64,000 nt of DNA from Uranotaenia lowii (GCF_029784155.1 NC_073691.1:137280409-137344408), one strand, 5' to 3'. Numbered from the stretch's first letter, positions 20,742-33,298 are shown. The notes: generated by a model from the sequence alone, not told the origin. Numbers and translations are program-made.

Positions 20742-21273
20742 CATTCAGTACTTTTTCGGTTGTAGTATTTACACACTTCCACCTATTTTTCCTACATTCT
20801 GAAACTTTTTAACTCTGAGTCATAGCTATATGTTTATGAAGTTTAAGTTAAAATTGGTCCTCAAATAACTGAGATTTTCAAATTAACTATATGAAAAGTA
20901 AATATTGCGCATATTTTTTGGATTGTTGGCGTACTTTCTAAACCCCGTCCCGCCCATCTCCTTCCTAACTGAGAATTTTTTTAATTAATTCAGAATGGGG
21001 GTAACTCTTTGGCCTAACTGCCAATAATTTTTTTTAGGTCGATAAATGCTGATGCTTGATAATTTTTCGAAAAATAGGTTCATTTACAGTTTTCTCATAT
21101 TTTTAAGCTTCTCTTAGCTGTTACTTTTGACAACTGCTAGTCAAACAATTTTCAGTAACATGGATTGATAGATTGACATGTTTTCCAATTATTAGGCAAC
21201 AAATTGTAAAATTAACTATTCGAAGCGGTTCTATGACTATTTTAATACACTCGAACTAAAAGCGGGCTTGGGC
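20742..21273. other. AT-rich spacer
   Basis: Bases 20744-20790 repeat 16884-16934. The rest shows nothing I recognise. Confidence 0.5.
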
Positions 21274-22042
21274 CAAGGTTGCCAAAAAATTTTGTGTTTT
21301 GCGAAAAAAAACTCTGACTTTCTGTGATTTTAAATCCTGTGATGGGTTTCTGTGACAGAAACAGCATAAATTTCTTTGAAAAGTCACCAAGAATGAATCT
21401 TTTTTACATTACACTTATGAAAAATCAATTAACATTACTTATTTAAGCATTTCATTCATAAACAAAGTTAGAAACAAGGTTGCCGAAAAAAATTCTGTGT
21501 TTTCAGAAAAATAATTCTGACGTTCTGTGGTTGTAACCAAAAATTCTGTGATGGTTTTCTGTGATGCTATTTTTCCTAAAATTTCATTTGAAATTCATGA
21601 TAAATTGGGTCGTTTTTACATTTAATTTTGGTAAAAGCAATTTAAATTTACAATACTATCATACTTCTGAAATTCAAAGAAAAAAAATCCAAATTTTATA
21701 TTGGCTAAAAAAATTAAAATTTTGAAAATTCATTCAAAATTCAAAAGTTCTGTTAAATCTGTGAATTTTTCAAAATGCTGTGACACAGATTCTGTGATGA
21801 AAATCTGCTAAAAATTCTGTGAAATTACAGATTTTTCTGTAATTTCGGCAACCTTGGTTAGAAATCCATAGTTTATGTTGATATAATATTTGTTATTTCG
21901 AAAATATGTTCAAAATATAAAAAAAAATCTGTGAAATCTGTTAATATTTCCAAATTCTGTGTTCTGTGACACAGATTCTGTGATCAAAATTTGCTGAAGA
22001 TTCTGTGAAATTATAGATATTTCTGTGATTTCGGCAACCTTG
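21274..22042. mobile_element. hAT-like MITE (outer, older)
   Basis: Ends CAAGGTTGCC… and …CGGCAACCTTG are inverted. Flanking octamers GCTTGGGC (21266-21273) and GTTTGGAC (22043-22050) match at 6 of 8, consistent with a decayed 8-bp hAT duplication. The body is full of TTCTGTGA words. It is interrupted by a second copy of its own family at 21475-21856. Confidence 0.65.
21475..21856. mobile_element. hAT-like MITE (inner, younger), 8-bp TSD
   Basis: The 14-bp TIR CAAGGTTGCCGAAA is perfect at both ends. GTTAGAAA at 21467-21474 and 21857-21864 is an exact 8-bp TSD, the hAT signature. 382 bp, non-coding, with internal TTCTGTGA motifs shared with the outer copy. Confidence 0.85.
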
Positions 22043-22050
22043 GTTTGGAC

Positions 22051-22880
22051 ACTAGAGAGCTAAGCTCTGCACCTCTATTACAAATACTGTATTTGGATTC
22101 TCAATCTGAATTCTGAATTTGTATGGGATAGTAGGGTCAACATTATGTTACTGTACCAACTGTACCACTTCTGAATAGGGAATAAGTTTCGAACAGAAAA
22201 TTGACTTTTGTTACAATTTACTTCGCTGATTTTCAACACCTTTTCACTTCTTCTAATCCTCTATCCGTCCATAATTTTCACTATCTAGAAATGATCTATC
22301 AAAGCTTTCTCCAATCAGGCTGTAAGAATAATCACCGAACGTAACTAACGGTGATTGATTATCATCATAGAACAAAAACAAAATTAAAAAAATCATTAAA
22401 AAAGGGTGAAAGAATTTCGAGGGTTTTTCGATTAGTCATTAAGTTTAACAAGTTAATGTTACACGTCCATTAACCTAACACTTCACTGCATAACCTAGGT
22501 ATGAATCCGTAGCGATTCGGTTTGTGAAGGAAATAAATTTATCTGAAAAATGTATGCCAAATTTCACTTGAGCATTCAACAAAATATCTTAACGTTGATA
22601 AATATCAACAGACTACAGAGAGTTTAAAGGAAGTTCCTGAGATACGCCTTGAGAAACCTTGGATGGCAAGCAGAAATGCTGGAATATCAAGCTATCGCAT
22701 TGTTTTACTCGTTTTTTGATTAAAATTTTAGTTTTCAGTGAATTCAGCTTCGAATTTTTATAGTAATACTTATCTCAAGTTTTGTGAGATGCTTTAAATC
22801 ATAATCTTGAGTCAAATAATCAATTCAAAGTTTGAATATCGCTAGCAAGTCTTTTGGTTCTTTTTTTTTTAAATGAATGT
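22051..22880. other. AT-rich DNA, nothing recognised
   Basis: No ORF, RNA or repeat structure that I can support. Confidence 0.55.
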
Positions 22881-22881
22881 A

Positions 22882-23503
22882 GGGGAGAATGAGGATACTT
22901 GATCCTTGGGGATACTTGATTCCTTCGCTATATCTCGAAACAGGAACAGGTCTTTCAAATATCAAATGTTCTAGAAAAATGTCCCAAATAGAAAAAACAA
23001 CAATTCTGTTATCTCAATAAATTCAATAAATTTTAATTTTCGAGTTACTGAACTTTGTTTGGAAAATTTATCAAAATGTGGTTTTGAGATCTTTATTTTC
23101 TTTTTAGAATGTTTCTCACATTAAAAAATAATAATAAAAATATTTGTTGAAATATGTCAATCGCTAGAGTATAAAATTTGAAGTTCCCATATTTTCAAAG
23201 CAATAGAAAACTCTCAATTTGTTTTAAGAAGAAGTGTTTCAAAATTGTTATGGGTATAATTGATCCCTAGAGTCCAAAATGATGTATTTATCTTCTGAAT
23301 GGATCGTGATCATTGGTTATCATGAAATTACTAATATCTGTCCAATAACTAACGTTTATCCCGTAATTATCTGTTAAAAAGGACTTGAAATTTTATTTAT
23401 CTAAAAACTATAAAGTTGCGCCTTAAAGTATGCAATGACTATTGGGTAGTTGACAAACTTTTAGAATTTTCTTTGTCTGTGTATATTTCTGTGTGTATAT
23501 TGC
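22882..23503. mobile_element. GGGGAGAATGAGG MITE, copy 1 (right end lost)
   Basis: Left end GGGGAGAATGAGGATACTTG preceded by TA (22880-22881). The interior is homologous to 36689-37568 (e.g. GGGGATACTTGATTCC, 'atatctcgaaac', 'aagtatgcaat'). Homology fades before 23503, where the hAT-like element begins, and no right end is found beyond 26288. Confidence 0.7.
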
Positions 23504-23511
23504 GGTAACAG

Positions 23512-26279
23512 TAGGCTTGCCAGATACTTTTAGAAAAAAGCGGGACATTTCACGAAAAAAAAAGCGGGACACAGCCAAAAAAAGCGGGACATTTAGGAAA
23601 GTCTGAAAAAAGTTTAATTTTGCAGCCAAACTTATACGTCTACCATCAATCAAAGTTGTTCATAGAAAGTACACTAAGATTTTTTTAAACGCAGATTGAT
23701 TTTGCTCAGATTTTTTACACAACTTCTAAATAATTGCATGGCTTTTTTCCATATGCAGCAGTACATGCAAACGGCGGATTTTATTCCGCTTTCAAAACCT
23801 TTGTGTAATTCATATAGAAATTAGTTTGTTTCGTAATTTGTTTAAAAATTTGAAAACTTAAAAAAAAACTTCCATCTTTATATACATAGTTTGGAGAATT
23901 TAGTCGAAACAGGTGGTGTATAAAAAGGCAATTTGACTAAGATTTCGGCGAAAAAATTTATCCTTTTAATTCAATTATCTATAATTATATGGAAATAACT
24001 GAAGCAAAATTTTCTTCAAACATTGGTTGAACGTGCTCCAAGAACACTTAACTGAATCAGAATCTTAATGTTATGCCAAGAGCTTCAGAGTTATTCAGCA
24101 AGGCCGGATTAAAGGGAGGGCAAAAGGGGCAATTGCCCCGGGCCCCCCGGCTCAAGGGGGCCCCCCGAGTGAAAAAAAGTTTTAACATGACTTTTCAGAT
24201 TACCTCAATTTCTACAAATCAATGAAAAGTTATCAAAACTAGAAAATCGGAATGAAAACTTGAAATATAACAACTAAAGGGGCCCCCGTGAATAAATATC
24301 TAGAATAGTTTTCTTCTTACATAAATTAAGGGGAAGTTCTTCCGCATTTTTCGGGCTGAGAACTTCAAAATCTTAGTATTGAAATTCCAAATTTTCAACC
24401 CAAAATCTGTGAAAAAATGTAAACCGAATTCGAAAAAAAATTATGAAAAACACGAGGAAAAATACCCCAAATTTTAATTTTTTTTACCGAAACATGTCAG
24501 TCAGGATATTTTGTCAGGATCTCCTCATTTTCATTCCAATTATGATGTTTATTTTTTACGTTCACTTTCCAAGTAATGGTTACTGCTCTAAAATAGCACC
24601 TTATTTCGTCAAAACTGGCTCACAGTGCTAAGAGAGAATATAGAAGCTTAATGATAAACATCTCAAGGCAGTATCCGGGTTAATACCGGGTATTATTCAA
24701 ATTTTTCAATTTTCAATCATTTTTATTGAAATAACCGTTGGTTGATAAATTCTAATTTCCTCCCTATTTTTGAAAACAAAATCTATAAAAAAGTAGTTGC
24801 GTAAATTGCACCAATTGACAGTACTGAGTTTCTTTAATGAATTTCCATTCCAATTTCTGTCTTAAGTTTAAAATTCGTATTTAAATTTTTTCAACTGATT
24901 TAACCAACATTTATCCGTCTACTGAAGTAAATATCCTGAATTAAGCATTCATATTTAAATGAACATTCTCAAATTATCATTAAAACGATCTCATAGTTGA
25001 GTTGCTAATATCATTGAGTGATTCTCTTAACATGAATATTTCTATGTTTTTTCCATCTTATATTTTTCCAGATTCAATTCATTGAGATTTTCATGTCTTG
25101 TGTTGTTTCTTCAGTTATTGAAATTCAGTTTCATGGTTTTTTCTGAATTTTGAGAACTAATCCCAGTTTAAGGTACTAAACTCATTTGAATTTCTTATCT
25201 GATTTTTTCAATGATAACGGATTCTGTATTTTAAACATTTAATCTCTATTCTGTTTTTTTCAAACGATTTTTTTTTCACTTCTACCCTTTTGGCTCTGGG
25301 GGCATCGAATGAAACTTTTGTCACATTTAGAAAAAAAAATTGATAAAATTTTTTTTAAAGATATAAAATTGAAATACACATTTGGTGCAATTTCCGCTGT
25401 GATTGTAACTATAAATCTCCATTTTTTATATTAAACTCATATTTCGTTTCTCAAAACATGATTTGAAATTATGATTTAGATATGAGACACTGAATTGTGG
25501 TTGTGAAAATAACCTAATTTAAAGTTTTGAATTCTTCAACTCTTATATTTGTATCTCTATAGAATTTGAATTTAATTATTTTGTTTTTTATTTTTATTTT
25601 GTGTTCTATGTTTCAAATCTTCATAATACTTTCCATTTGTCATAAGATGAAAATTTCCCGACAATCAATAATGACATGAAAAATATTTAAAATATTTACC
25701 CGGTCATTATAAGAGAATTTTAGTTGGTGATAAGAATATTAAAAAAATTGAGAATAAAATTTTGCATTTGGAAGCTCCAATCAGAGCTTTCATTTTTGAG
25801 AAATTTCTCAACTCTTCCGCAATGTTTGCACGTGATTCATTTACAATTTTTATTTGAAGATACCAGAATCAAATTTCTACTCAGACAACATGGCTTTTTG
25901 AAGAGAAAATATTGAACTCATCTCCAATCCTTTTACACGTTTAAATTGTTTTGTATTCTCAGGGATAGCATTTGAAAAAAAAAAACGAATCATAGGGGCC
26001 CCCCGAGAAAAATTGCCCCGGGCCTCCCGATGGCTTAATCCGGCCCTGTTATTCAGTATTGTCATATATAAACTATGAAAAATGCTGCTAATTTTGAGAA
26101 AAAGACGTAATTGAAATATTTTTTGAGACTAAAATTTGATTTTTCCAGTGTTAGTCAGTTAGTTTTGTAAAAATTTACTAAGAAAAAAAGCGGGACATTT
26201 TGAGGAAAAAGCGGGACAGCGGGACATTCAACAAAAAAGCGGGACATGTCCCGCTTTTGCGGGACGGATGGCAACCCTA
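23512..26279. mobile_element. hAT-like element (outer) with inner insertion
   Basis: Ends TAGGCTTGCCA and, inverted, TAGGGTTGCCA. Flanking octamers GGTAACAG (23504-23511) and GGTTACAG (26280-26287) match 7 of 8, an 8-bp TSD. Subterminal AAAGCGGGAC words repeat several times at both ends, which is common for transposase-binding regions of hAT elements. The inner hAT element at 24099-26048 supplies most of the length. Without it this is an ~810-bp non-autonomous element with no transposase. Confidence 0.75.
24099..26048. mobile_element. hAT-like element (inner), perfect 8-bp TSD
   Basis: The left end CAAGGCCGGATTAA and the inverted right end CAGGGCCGGATTAA share the CRGGGCCGG start common in hAT families. 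TTATTCAG at 24091-24098 and 26049-26056 is an exact 8-bp TSD. Subterminal G/C runs (ggggcaattgccccgggcc and its inverse) reinforce the pairing. The 1.95-kb interior is AT-rich with no frame over ~63 aa, so it is non-autonomous. Confidence 0.88.
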
Positions 26280-26287
26280 GGTTACAG

Positions 26288-27179
26288 GGATTTCTCACGG
26301 TAGCCTTCCGTACGGTAAGCTAGCCGGAGCAGTTAAAAAAAATTAAAAAAAAAACAAACATCATAGACACAGATTCTTCCTACCATATGCATCCGTGTGA
26401 AGTTTTGAAGATTCCGGAAAGTTTTTTAAGGAAGATATATTTCGCCATAACTTGAGAACTAACAAGAAATATGATATCAAATTTAACGGAGTAGATTTTT
26501 TTCTTGCGATAAATGCTTCTTGGATAGTTATTTTAAATTTGTATTTGTATGGGAGAGACCCTTTCCTGATAGCTCCATGGACGAAAATACAACCATACAC
26601 ATTTCATATAGATTCGTAAAGGTTTGGTGATATTGTCGTTAAAATGTTACGAATCGACATGAAACTTGGATGAAACGAAAATTTTTGTATTCTAATATGA
26701 CACAATGTTCACTTTTGTCTTGAATTCTGTAATTTTTTTTTAGAGTGGTACTTTCCGGGCGCCCAAATCAACTATCGCAAAAATAGAAATAGTGAGTAGG
26801 TAGACTAACAATCTTCCATCTCTTGGACCTTAGGTTCTTACCTTAGAATAATATTTTTTCTCAAAAAATCAATCCACTCTAGTTGTAACTGTTACACCTA
26901 ACTGCCAATATTTTTAAGATCGAAAAAACATGGAACAAGGATTCCTTAGGCTATCAAAATGATATTTTTCCTAAAACTGGGTTCATTTCCAATTTTCGTA
27001 TGTGTTTAAGCTAGGATTGTTCGATCTTCAGGAAAAGATCGATTCAGTCAAACGGTCGTAGGATCAATCCACATAAAAAATCGGAGAGAGAAAGCTGCTT
27101 TTTAAAAAAAAACTTCACAAAATCCAATCAAACACCAATATCGCATCCGTCCCTGAAATTTTTACCCGTTACCCGTTAG
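26288..27179. other. AT-rich DNA, nothing recognised
   Basis: Includes a short inverted motif near 26292-26325 (gtagccttccgtacggtaagctagc). The 79-aa frame at 26361-26600 shows no known domain. Confidence 0.5.
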
Positions 27180-28425
27180 TCCCTGGAGTGTCAATTTGAC
27201 ACTCCTGATTGAAACCAATATATCTCCCTTGTTTCTTAACCATTTAAAAAAAAATAAGTTTTGAAAACCTCGTAATGTTACTCAAATGTGTTTCTCAAAC
27301 ATTACTAACATACAACGCTTCAGTTTTTCGTAGTATAAAGTATAAGAAAAAAAATCAAAAAAAAACATGTCTAGGAAAAAAGACTGTAGATCAGTTACGT
27401 ATTGCTAAAAAAAATATCACTTAGTGTCCATAAAAGTTGAAGTTCGAAGCTATACGATAGAACATAAGCATATATTTTTTGAAATTTTTTAATATCATGA
27501 CCACAAAAAACTGTATAAAAAATTATGTTAAAACCGTATAACCGAACCGTCAAAATTGTTGAAATCGCACAAGTAAAATTTTAGAAAAAGGATAGGAAAT
27601 TTAACGTAATTTGACACAATTTTGCGTTTTTATACTGTCAAAAAACGAAACACCGAATTTTGACGAATTTTAAAAGGTAGCTGTCAATTTGCATTTGCAA
27701 AATTTTCTTGTACTTAAATTCAACTTTGCAAAGAATTTTGAGTATATTAACGAAAGATTTCCGCAAAAAAAATTATATTCACCATTGACAAAAAGTTCAA
27801 ATAGCAGCTATCTTTGAAAATTCGTCAAAAATTCTGTGTTTCGTATTTTGACAATCTAAAAATGAAAAAATGTGTAAAATTAGGACAACTTTCCAATCTT
27901 CTTTTCAAAATTTATCTCGTGTTACTTAAACAATTTTGACTGTTCATTGATTGAAAAGTACGGTTTTAGCACCTCTTTTTTTACATTTTTTGTGGCCATG
28001 ATCTTAATAAATTTCAAAAAAAAAATGTATCCTTATGTGCAACATATAACTTAAGTGAAATTTTCTTTGAGCATTTTGTAGTTGAACTACAGTTTTTTCT
28101 CAGACTTTAAATAAAGGAAAATTGAAGTGTTATATGTTAGTAACGTCTGAGAAACATATTTGAGTAAAATTACAAGGTTTCCAAATTTTGTATAAATCGG
28201 ATGGGAAACAAGAGAGATATATTGGTTTTAGTCAAGAGTGTCAAATAGAGATTTTTTTTTACTGGGATTTCAGGGTGCGTCCTTAGAAAAAGTAATGACG
28301 CAAAATGAAAGATTTCAAGAATTCATTGAGAATCTTCGAAGAAATTGTATTATTTGGATGCACCCGAATAAAGTTATAAGCCGTCAAACTTCCAATAGCG
28401 TCATATTGACACTCAATCCGGGCCA
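27180..28425. mobile_element. Diverged relative of the TTAA palindromic element
   Basis: Arms of about 500 bp face each other around ~27720-27740 (tttgacgaattttaaaaggt versus its inverse near 27820). Landmarks match the element at 41344-43256: GTGTCAATTTGACACTCC, 'accttgtaatgt', 'aaaaaacatg', 'gttgaagtt'. The 28240-28425 extension matches, inverted, the 41360-41520 extension of that element. Arm identity here is visibly lower, and TTAA ends are not preserved. There is no coding content (the 93-aa frame at 28238-28519 lies in the extension). Confidence 0.65.
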
Positions 28426-31367
28426 AGCTATTTTATTTAAACACATAGCTAAATCCTTGCATGAGAATTCAAAATTCTCAAGCCAAAATCCGGGGACACA
28501 TCCGGGAAAATTTGTGTAAATCTCAGATAATTGCAAATGAGGTGAATGAATCCGCGCAAAATGATCAATGATCTGGCAAGCTTAGACTAGATGCTCAACA
28601 GTTGGCACTGTTTGACATTAAATTGGTACTCTAGGTTGGATTTAAATATCGCGGTTTAGAGAGAAAAGAATTCCAAAAGATCGAATTGAAAATAATAGAT
28701 CGGTTTATTCCATGCTAAAGAATGTAAAGATCGACCTTCAAAGATCGATCCAAGATCGAAAAATCCTAGTTTTAGTTTGTTTTAGCTGTAGCTTTTGTCA
28801 AATGATTGTCAAACAGTTGCCATTAGTATGGATTGTTAAATTATCAGGTTTTGAAACATTCTGCGCAAAACGTTATTTAAGGGTTAATGATATCAGTCAC
28901 AAACTTTATATTGGTTTAAATGCTCTCCAACACTATTGGTAAAATAGTTATTTATGCTACAGTTTGCAAAAACTGAATTTTTCAGTACGTCAAGTGCTGA
29001 AAAAAATCGAAATTTGAAAAGATTCGCATACACAATGTTTTGCAATGCCGGAAAATACCCTTGTGTAAATCAAGTTTTGATACCTGCAGAAAGTGAATGT
29101 AGTTTTCCGTGGTTTTCCTTTGAAATAAAAACTGTGTCAAAAGTTGCACTGTTTTGAAAACTTATCGAATATTACTACTGTTCGATACTGTTTTTTCGGC
29201 TTTTTAAAAACTAAACTTTTTCGTCATGAAGTTTGCCGTTTTAAAAACCAAACTTCATGACAAAAAACAAACATTTTAGAACGGAGATTTTTTCGAATAA
29301 TCACTATTTTTTTTTTAAAAAAAACAAACGTCTCCATAATTCATCTACCAATCTGGGGTGGGGTGAGATGCAACAAAATGTGACGCCTTGTACGACACGC
29401 TGGAATATGTTTGTTTTGCAACACACGTTTGTTAAAACTTTTGTAAGATATAAGAGTATATTTTTTTGTAATGGTTTTTCTTATATTAGCAGTTAGTGTT
29501 AGTGATAGAAAAGGTGTGAAATTTTGGTTCGAATCACACATAAAATTACCTTAATCGGAGTATTTATGCATCACAACGAACTTTTTTTTATTTTTTTAAA
29601 GAAGTCTTATGACAGTTTTTCCATGAAGGTTTCATGGTCCCTTTATGGATAAATTTTCCTCATTTGCTACATCGGGCACAAAACACAAAATATTGAGTGA
29701 TTAAAAATTACTAAAGAAACTAACAATTTGAGAGCTTCTTCTGTGCTAAAGAAAGATTTGTGCTTCCTGATTTCTGTAGAAAATCTGGGAATAAGCACGC
29801 AAAATAAAAAACAAATTTAACAACTTGTTGATGATCGTTTCCGATTTTCTCTTTCCGTTGTTACGTCAGTGGCGGCTGTGTCTTGATGTATAAGTCCTGA
29901 TGCCTACGTTAAGTGAACTTCAATGACAATTGAAGCCCTGACCGGGTCCATAAATATCGTTCCTCATCAGAAGGGGTAAACTATCATGACCTGTAAAACC
30001 AGATCTTCGATGCCTCCTGGCCATGGTTCGCGGGTTTGTGGTGAAAAGGGCTGCTTCATGTAATGGCGCTGTTTTGACCGCGTGTTCACTTTCATCCGCA
30101 TTCATAAAGTTTTTGTTTCATGCGACGACAGAAATTTTCATTCAAAATAAATAAATTCATTGAAAAGCATACATACGGGCAGATATGCAAAACGCAAATA
30201 GATCGTAAAAAGTGATCTTGTCATCTTGCGAGGGACTTGAGCTTGTATGGTTGTCACCGATCGCAAGTAGTAGGTGTTAAAATCTTAACACCGACGAAGG
30301 TTGCTGTGATATGTACCAAATGAATCACGGTTGTCACCAGAACAATTTTATCTATTCATACGATAGATGCTAAGGCTAGTGCTACAACATTAGGTTGATC
30401 CCGAATCGTAGATTATTTCAAGGTTTGGGAGCCCCATTCAATTTGTTTGTTTATTGTTTCAGTAGTACATAACATGATTTTGATTATCATCTTTTAGGCT
30501 AATGAGTAAACAAAACATAATTTAATGCAGGCATAAAGTTAGTTAAGTCACACTTCAAAGGGTTATAACTCGGCTTCACCTTCAACTTCAAGCGAGCCCC
30601 TCCAAACGCCCGGCAATCAATACACGGCCAGCAAGTCCGGTAGGCCTTGCACTGACTGCGGCTGGAACCATCATCAACATGTTTCCTCGACAGGCGTCGC
30701 GTCGTTGCTCGGTTGGTTGTCGTCGTCGATCGCAGAGCCCTTAATGAACACATTTTTTTTCGTTTTTTTTTTGTTGCATTTATGCAACTGCCCTGCTGGC
30801 AAAAATCAAGCCGTTCGTCGCCGGCGCAGACAGGTCGCAGTGCAAAGTGCCATTTCGCGAATTTCACTTTGCCGCATATTTTCTCACCCATTGTCTTTCT
30901 TCGGCTAAATCCGGTATATCGGAAGGATCAGTTCAGAGCACAGGCGGACTCTTTTGATACAAAAGTGGGGGTTCGGGTGTACAACATATATTTGATGAAC
31001 GGAGCTTTGGAATGCAACCTATATTTATGGTTAGTGAATACCGAATAATGACCTTTTTACTATTCGATCGAACGATTATTTGGTCGAATATTCTGTTGAG
31101 TTTAAAATAAAAATACAAAAGCGATTATTTTAATTCTCTCCTATTTCTTCCATCTTAACGCCCCTCATGTTGTTGGGCCGATTATTTTCGACCTAATGAT
31201 ATTACCGGCAAGATCTTTTTCGAGTAGTGGTCTCTCTGATTTTCGAAATGTTACAACTAACTGAAAGGACCGCAGATGACTTGTCGCTTCTAGGGCGTTT
31301 GTCACCAAAGAAATTAGATTCCTTTGAAATCTGGGACTAAATATACTTAGGAGTAAACTGTACAAGA
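28426..31367. other. Unassigned, with one GC-richer patch
   Basis: Mostly AT-rich with short open frames of no recognised family. At 30499-30891 a 130-codon minus-strand frame lies in GC-richer DNA (Cys in a CWPCIDC context, Lys-rich start). It shows no domain I can name and no splice or promoter support, so I do not call it a gene. Confidence 0.4.
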
Positions 31368-32213
31368 CGCACCAGCGGGGTAAGGTGGTCCATGCCAATC
31401 TTTCTCAAAAAATGCACTAACCTTTGGCTTCTAACGATGTTTTTCTTTATTTTTATAGTAGCAAACAAGGTTTTCCATCATTTATTACATGAAAGGTTCA
31501 CAAAAACCACTTTAGTTCTTAGAAACAGAAGGATTAATGGAATTGTCACGAAACCTGTTATTTTTATGGGTAATATATAAGGTTTCAATCAGCCTTCGCA
31601 ATCTGATACAACTACTGTCGTTTTTCCACTCGTATGCCCTTTCGGGAGACTTTTAATATTTTTTTTTTGTATTTTACTAACTCCTCACAAATTTCAATTA
31701 AAATCAATCATATCAAAATTGGGGCAGAATTTCGTCAAGACCACGTGTTTTACGTTCAAATTTTGAATGCTGTTAACTTTTGAGAAACCCCGAATATCAA
31801 AACAAAATGCCATTCTTTTTATTTGCTGACTCCCAAATTACGATAACAATGCATAATTCTAACAAATTTCGTCCTTATTAGAGCTAAAAAGATGCACCAA
31901 TATTTGACTCGAAAAAGATAACCGCCGCCATGTTTGCCGCGATATATGTCAAGAAATTAAATTTCGTTGCCTACCTGAAGGCGGTTTAAACTATAAGAAT
32001 ATAAAAAAGTGTATTTTAAAAAGCGAACATGAGTTTAGCAATAATAAATGATTTTTTGCTAAAGTATGGTTAATTTACAAAAATACTTTGTACATGTAAC
32101 TAAACATTTGATGTTTCAATTATTGAATTTCGTATAATCATTCTTCTTTTCTAACCGACCTTTCCATATGGTGCGTTCTGTCCACTTATTTTGGCGTTCT
32201 ACCCCGTGGTTTG
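31368..32213. mobile_element. Possible MITE, imperfect ends
   Basis: The left ACCAGCGGGGTAAGGTGG and the inverted right ACCACGGGGTAGAACGCC resemble each other over the CGGGGTA core. No clear TSD. Tentative. Confidence 0.3.
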
Positions 32214-32520
32214 TTTTCCGGTTGTTTAAGTTTTTTTTTACAGAAATTTAATCAAAATTGGGTTTTTATAATATTTTTTCTTTATGATAATACGTAAATC
32301 TGATCCCTGAATCACCGTAAACTTTTAATTTAGTTCTTAGATGATTATGGTATCGCTGTAAATAGCGATTATGCTTAACTGGTACGTCTGGTACAGTTTG
32401 CCTTTCCTTATACATAAAAATAAAGGATAAAAATATGTTGTTGCAAAACAGGTTTGTGAAAATTCGTTGAAGTCTATCAATTTGCTTCAATCTGCTAATG
32501 CATGTACCACTTAGTTATCG
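32214..32520. other. Spacer before satellite copy
   Basis: Nothing recognised. The 74-aa minus frame here has no known motif. Confidence 0.5.
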
Positions 32521-32830
32521 TTGTTTCATGTCTCATGTCTCATGCCTCAGGTCTCAGGTCTCAGGTGTCATGTCTTAAGTCTCAAGTCTCGTGTCTCATG
32601 TCCCATGTCTCAGGTCTCAGGTCTCAGGTCTCGTGTTTTATGTCTTAGGTTTCTAGTCTCAGGTCTCAGTTCTAATATCCCATGTCTTTGGTCTCATTCT
32701 TCAGGTCTCAGGTCTCAGATCTCAGGTCCCTGAACTCAGGTCTCAGGTTTCATGTCTAAAGTCTCAGGTCTCATGTCTCTAGTCTATATTCTCAAGTCTC
32801 AGGTCTCAAGTCTCAGGTCTTAAGTGTCAG
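32521..32830 (-). repeat. Heptamer satellite (GGTCTCA)n, second locus
   Basis: About 300 bp of the same 7-bp unit as the 8.6-12.3 kb arrays, in the GGTCTCA orientation and more diverged. It is followed by the same linker (agctgcagaattttaa) and the same ACACGG minisatellite as at 12313-12464, so the whole right-hand module has been copied or moved. The CCCAAGCAACC terminus is not found here. Confidence 0.85.
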
Positions 32831-32859
32831 AACTTCAGAGCTGCAGAATTTTAATGGTC

Positions 32860-32980
32860 TTTTTTACACGGTTTTCGGTAATTACCATGGTTTTTAACAC
32901 GGTTTTCGGGAATTAGCATGGTTTTTTTACACGGTTTTCGGGAATTAACACGGTTTTTTTGGCACGGTTTTTTACGCAGT
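32860..32980 (+). repeat. ACACGG/TTTTTT minisatellite, second locus
   Basis: Four to five T-run/ACACGG units with TTTTCGGGAATTAACACGG. It ends with 'acgcagtgtaaagaaaacct', comparable to the 'cagtgtaaaaaaagacct' after the first locus. Confidence 0.8.
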
Positions 32981-33217
32981 GTAAAGAAAACCTTACAGTA
33001 TATTTTATATTAAATTTTGTCTGGATGAATGCTTTTTTTGTTGTAAAATGTTTCACATTTAGTAACGAGAATAATAACTTGGTCTACGAAACGAGCTCTG
33101 AATAATTTTTCGTTTTTTTAAGTAATCTTAGTAGAATCAGCAGAAACCTATACCGAATCTCATTAATCTGTCTTTCATACATAGTAGTATAACAAATGTA
33201 AACCAAAATTAAATTTT

Positions 33218-33298
33218 ATTCTCTTTTCATTGAGACACGAATGCCATAATGCTGGTAAAGTGTCAAAAAAAAAAAAAAAAAAATTCTCTTTTCATTGA
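33218..33298 (+). mobile_element. Tiny retro-insertion: ~31 nt plus poly(A), 16-bp TSD
   Basis: ATTCTCTTTTCATTGA at 33218-33233 is repeated exactly at 33283-33298. Between them lies a ~31-base sequence (gacacgaatgccataatgct…gtgtc) and 18-19 A. This is what target-primed reverse transcription leaves when it aborts almost at once. The source transcript is not identifiable from this window. Confidence 0.8.

Noticed and set aside
30499..30891. 130-aa Cys-containing protein gene on the minus strand
   Set aside because: No recognised domain and no supporting splice, promoter or repeat evidence. Kept only as a note in the region entry.
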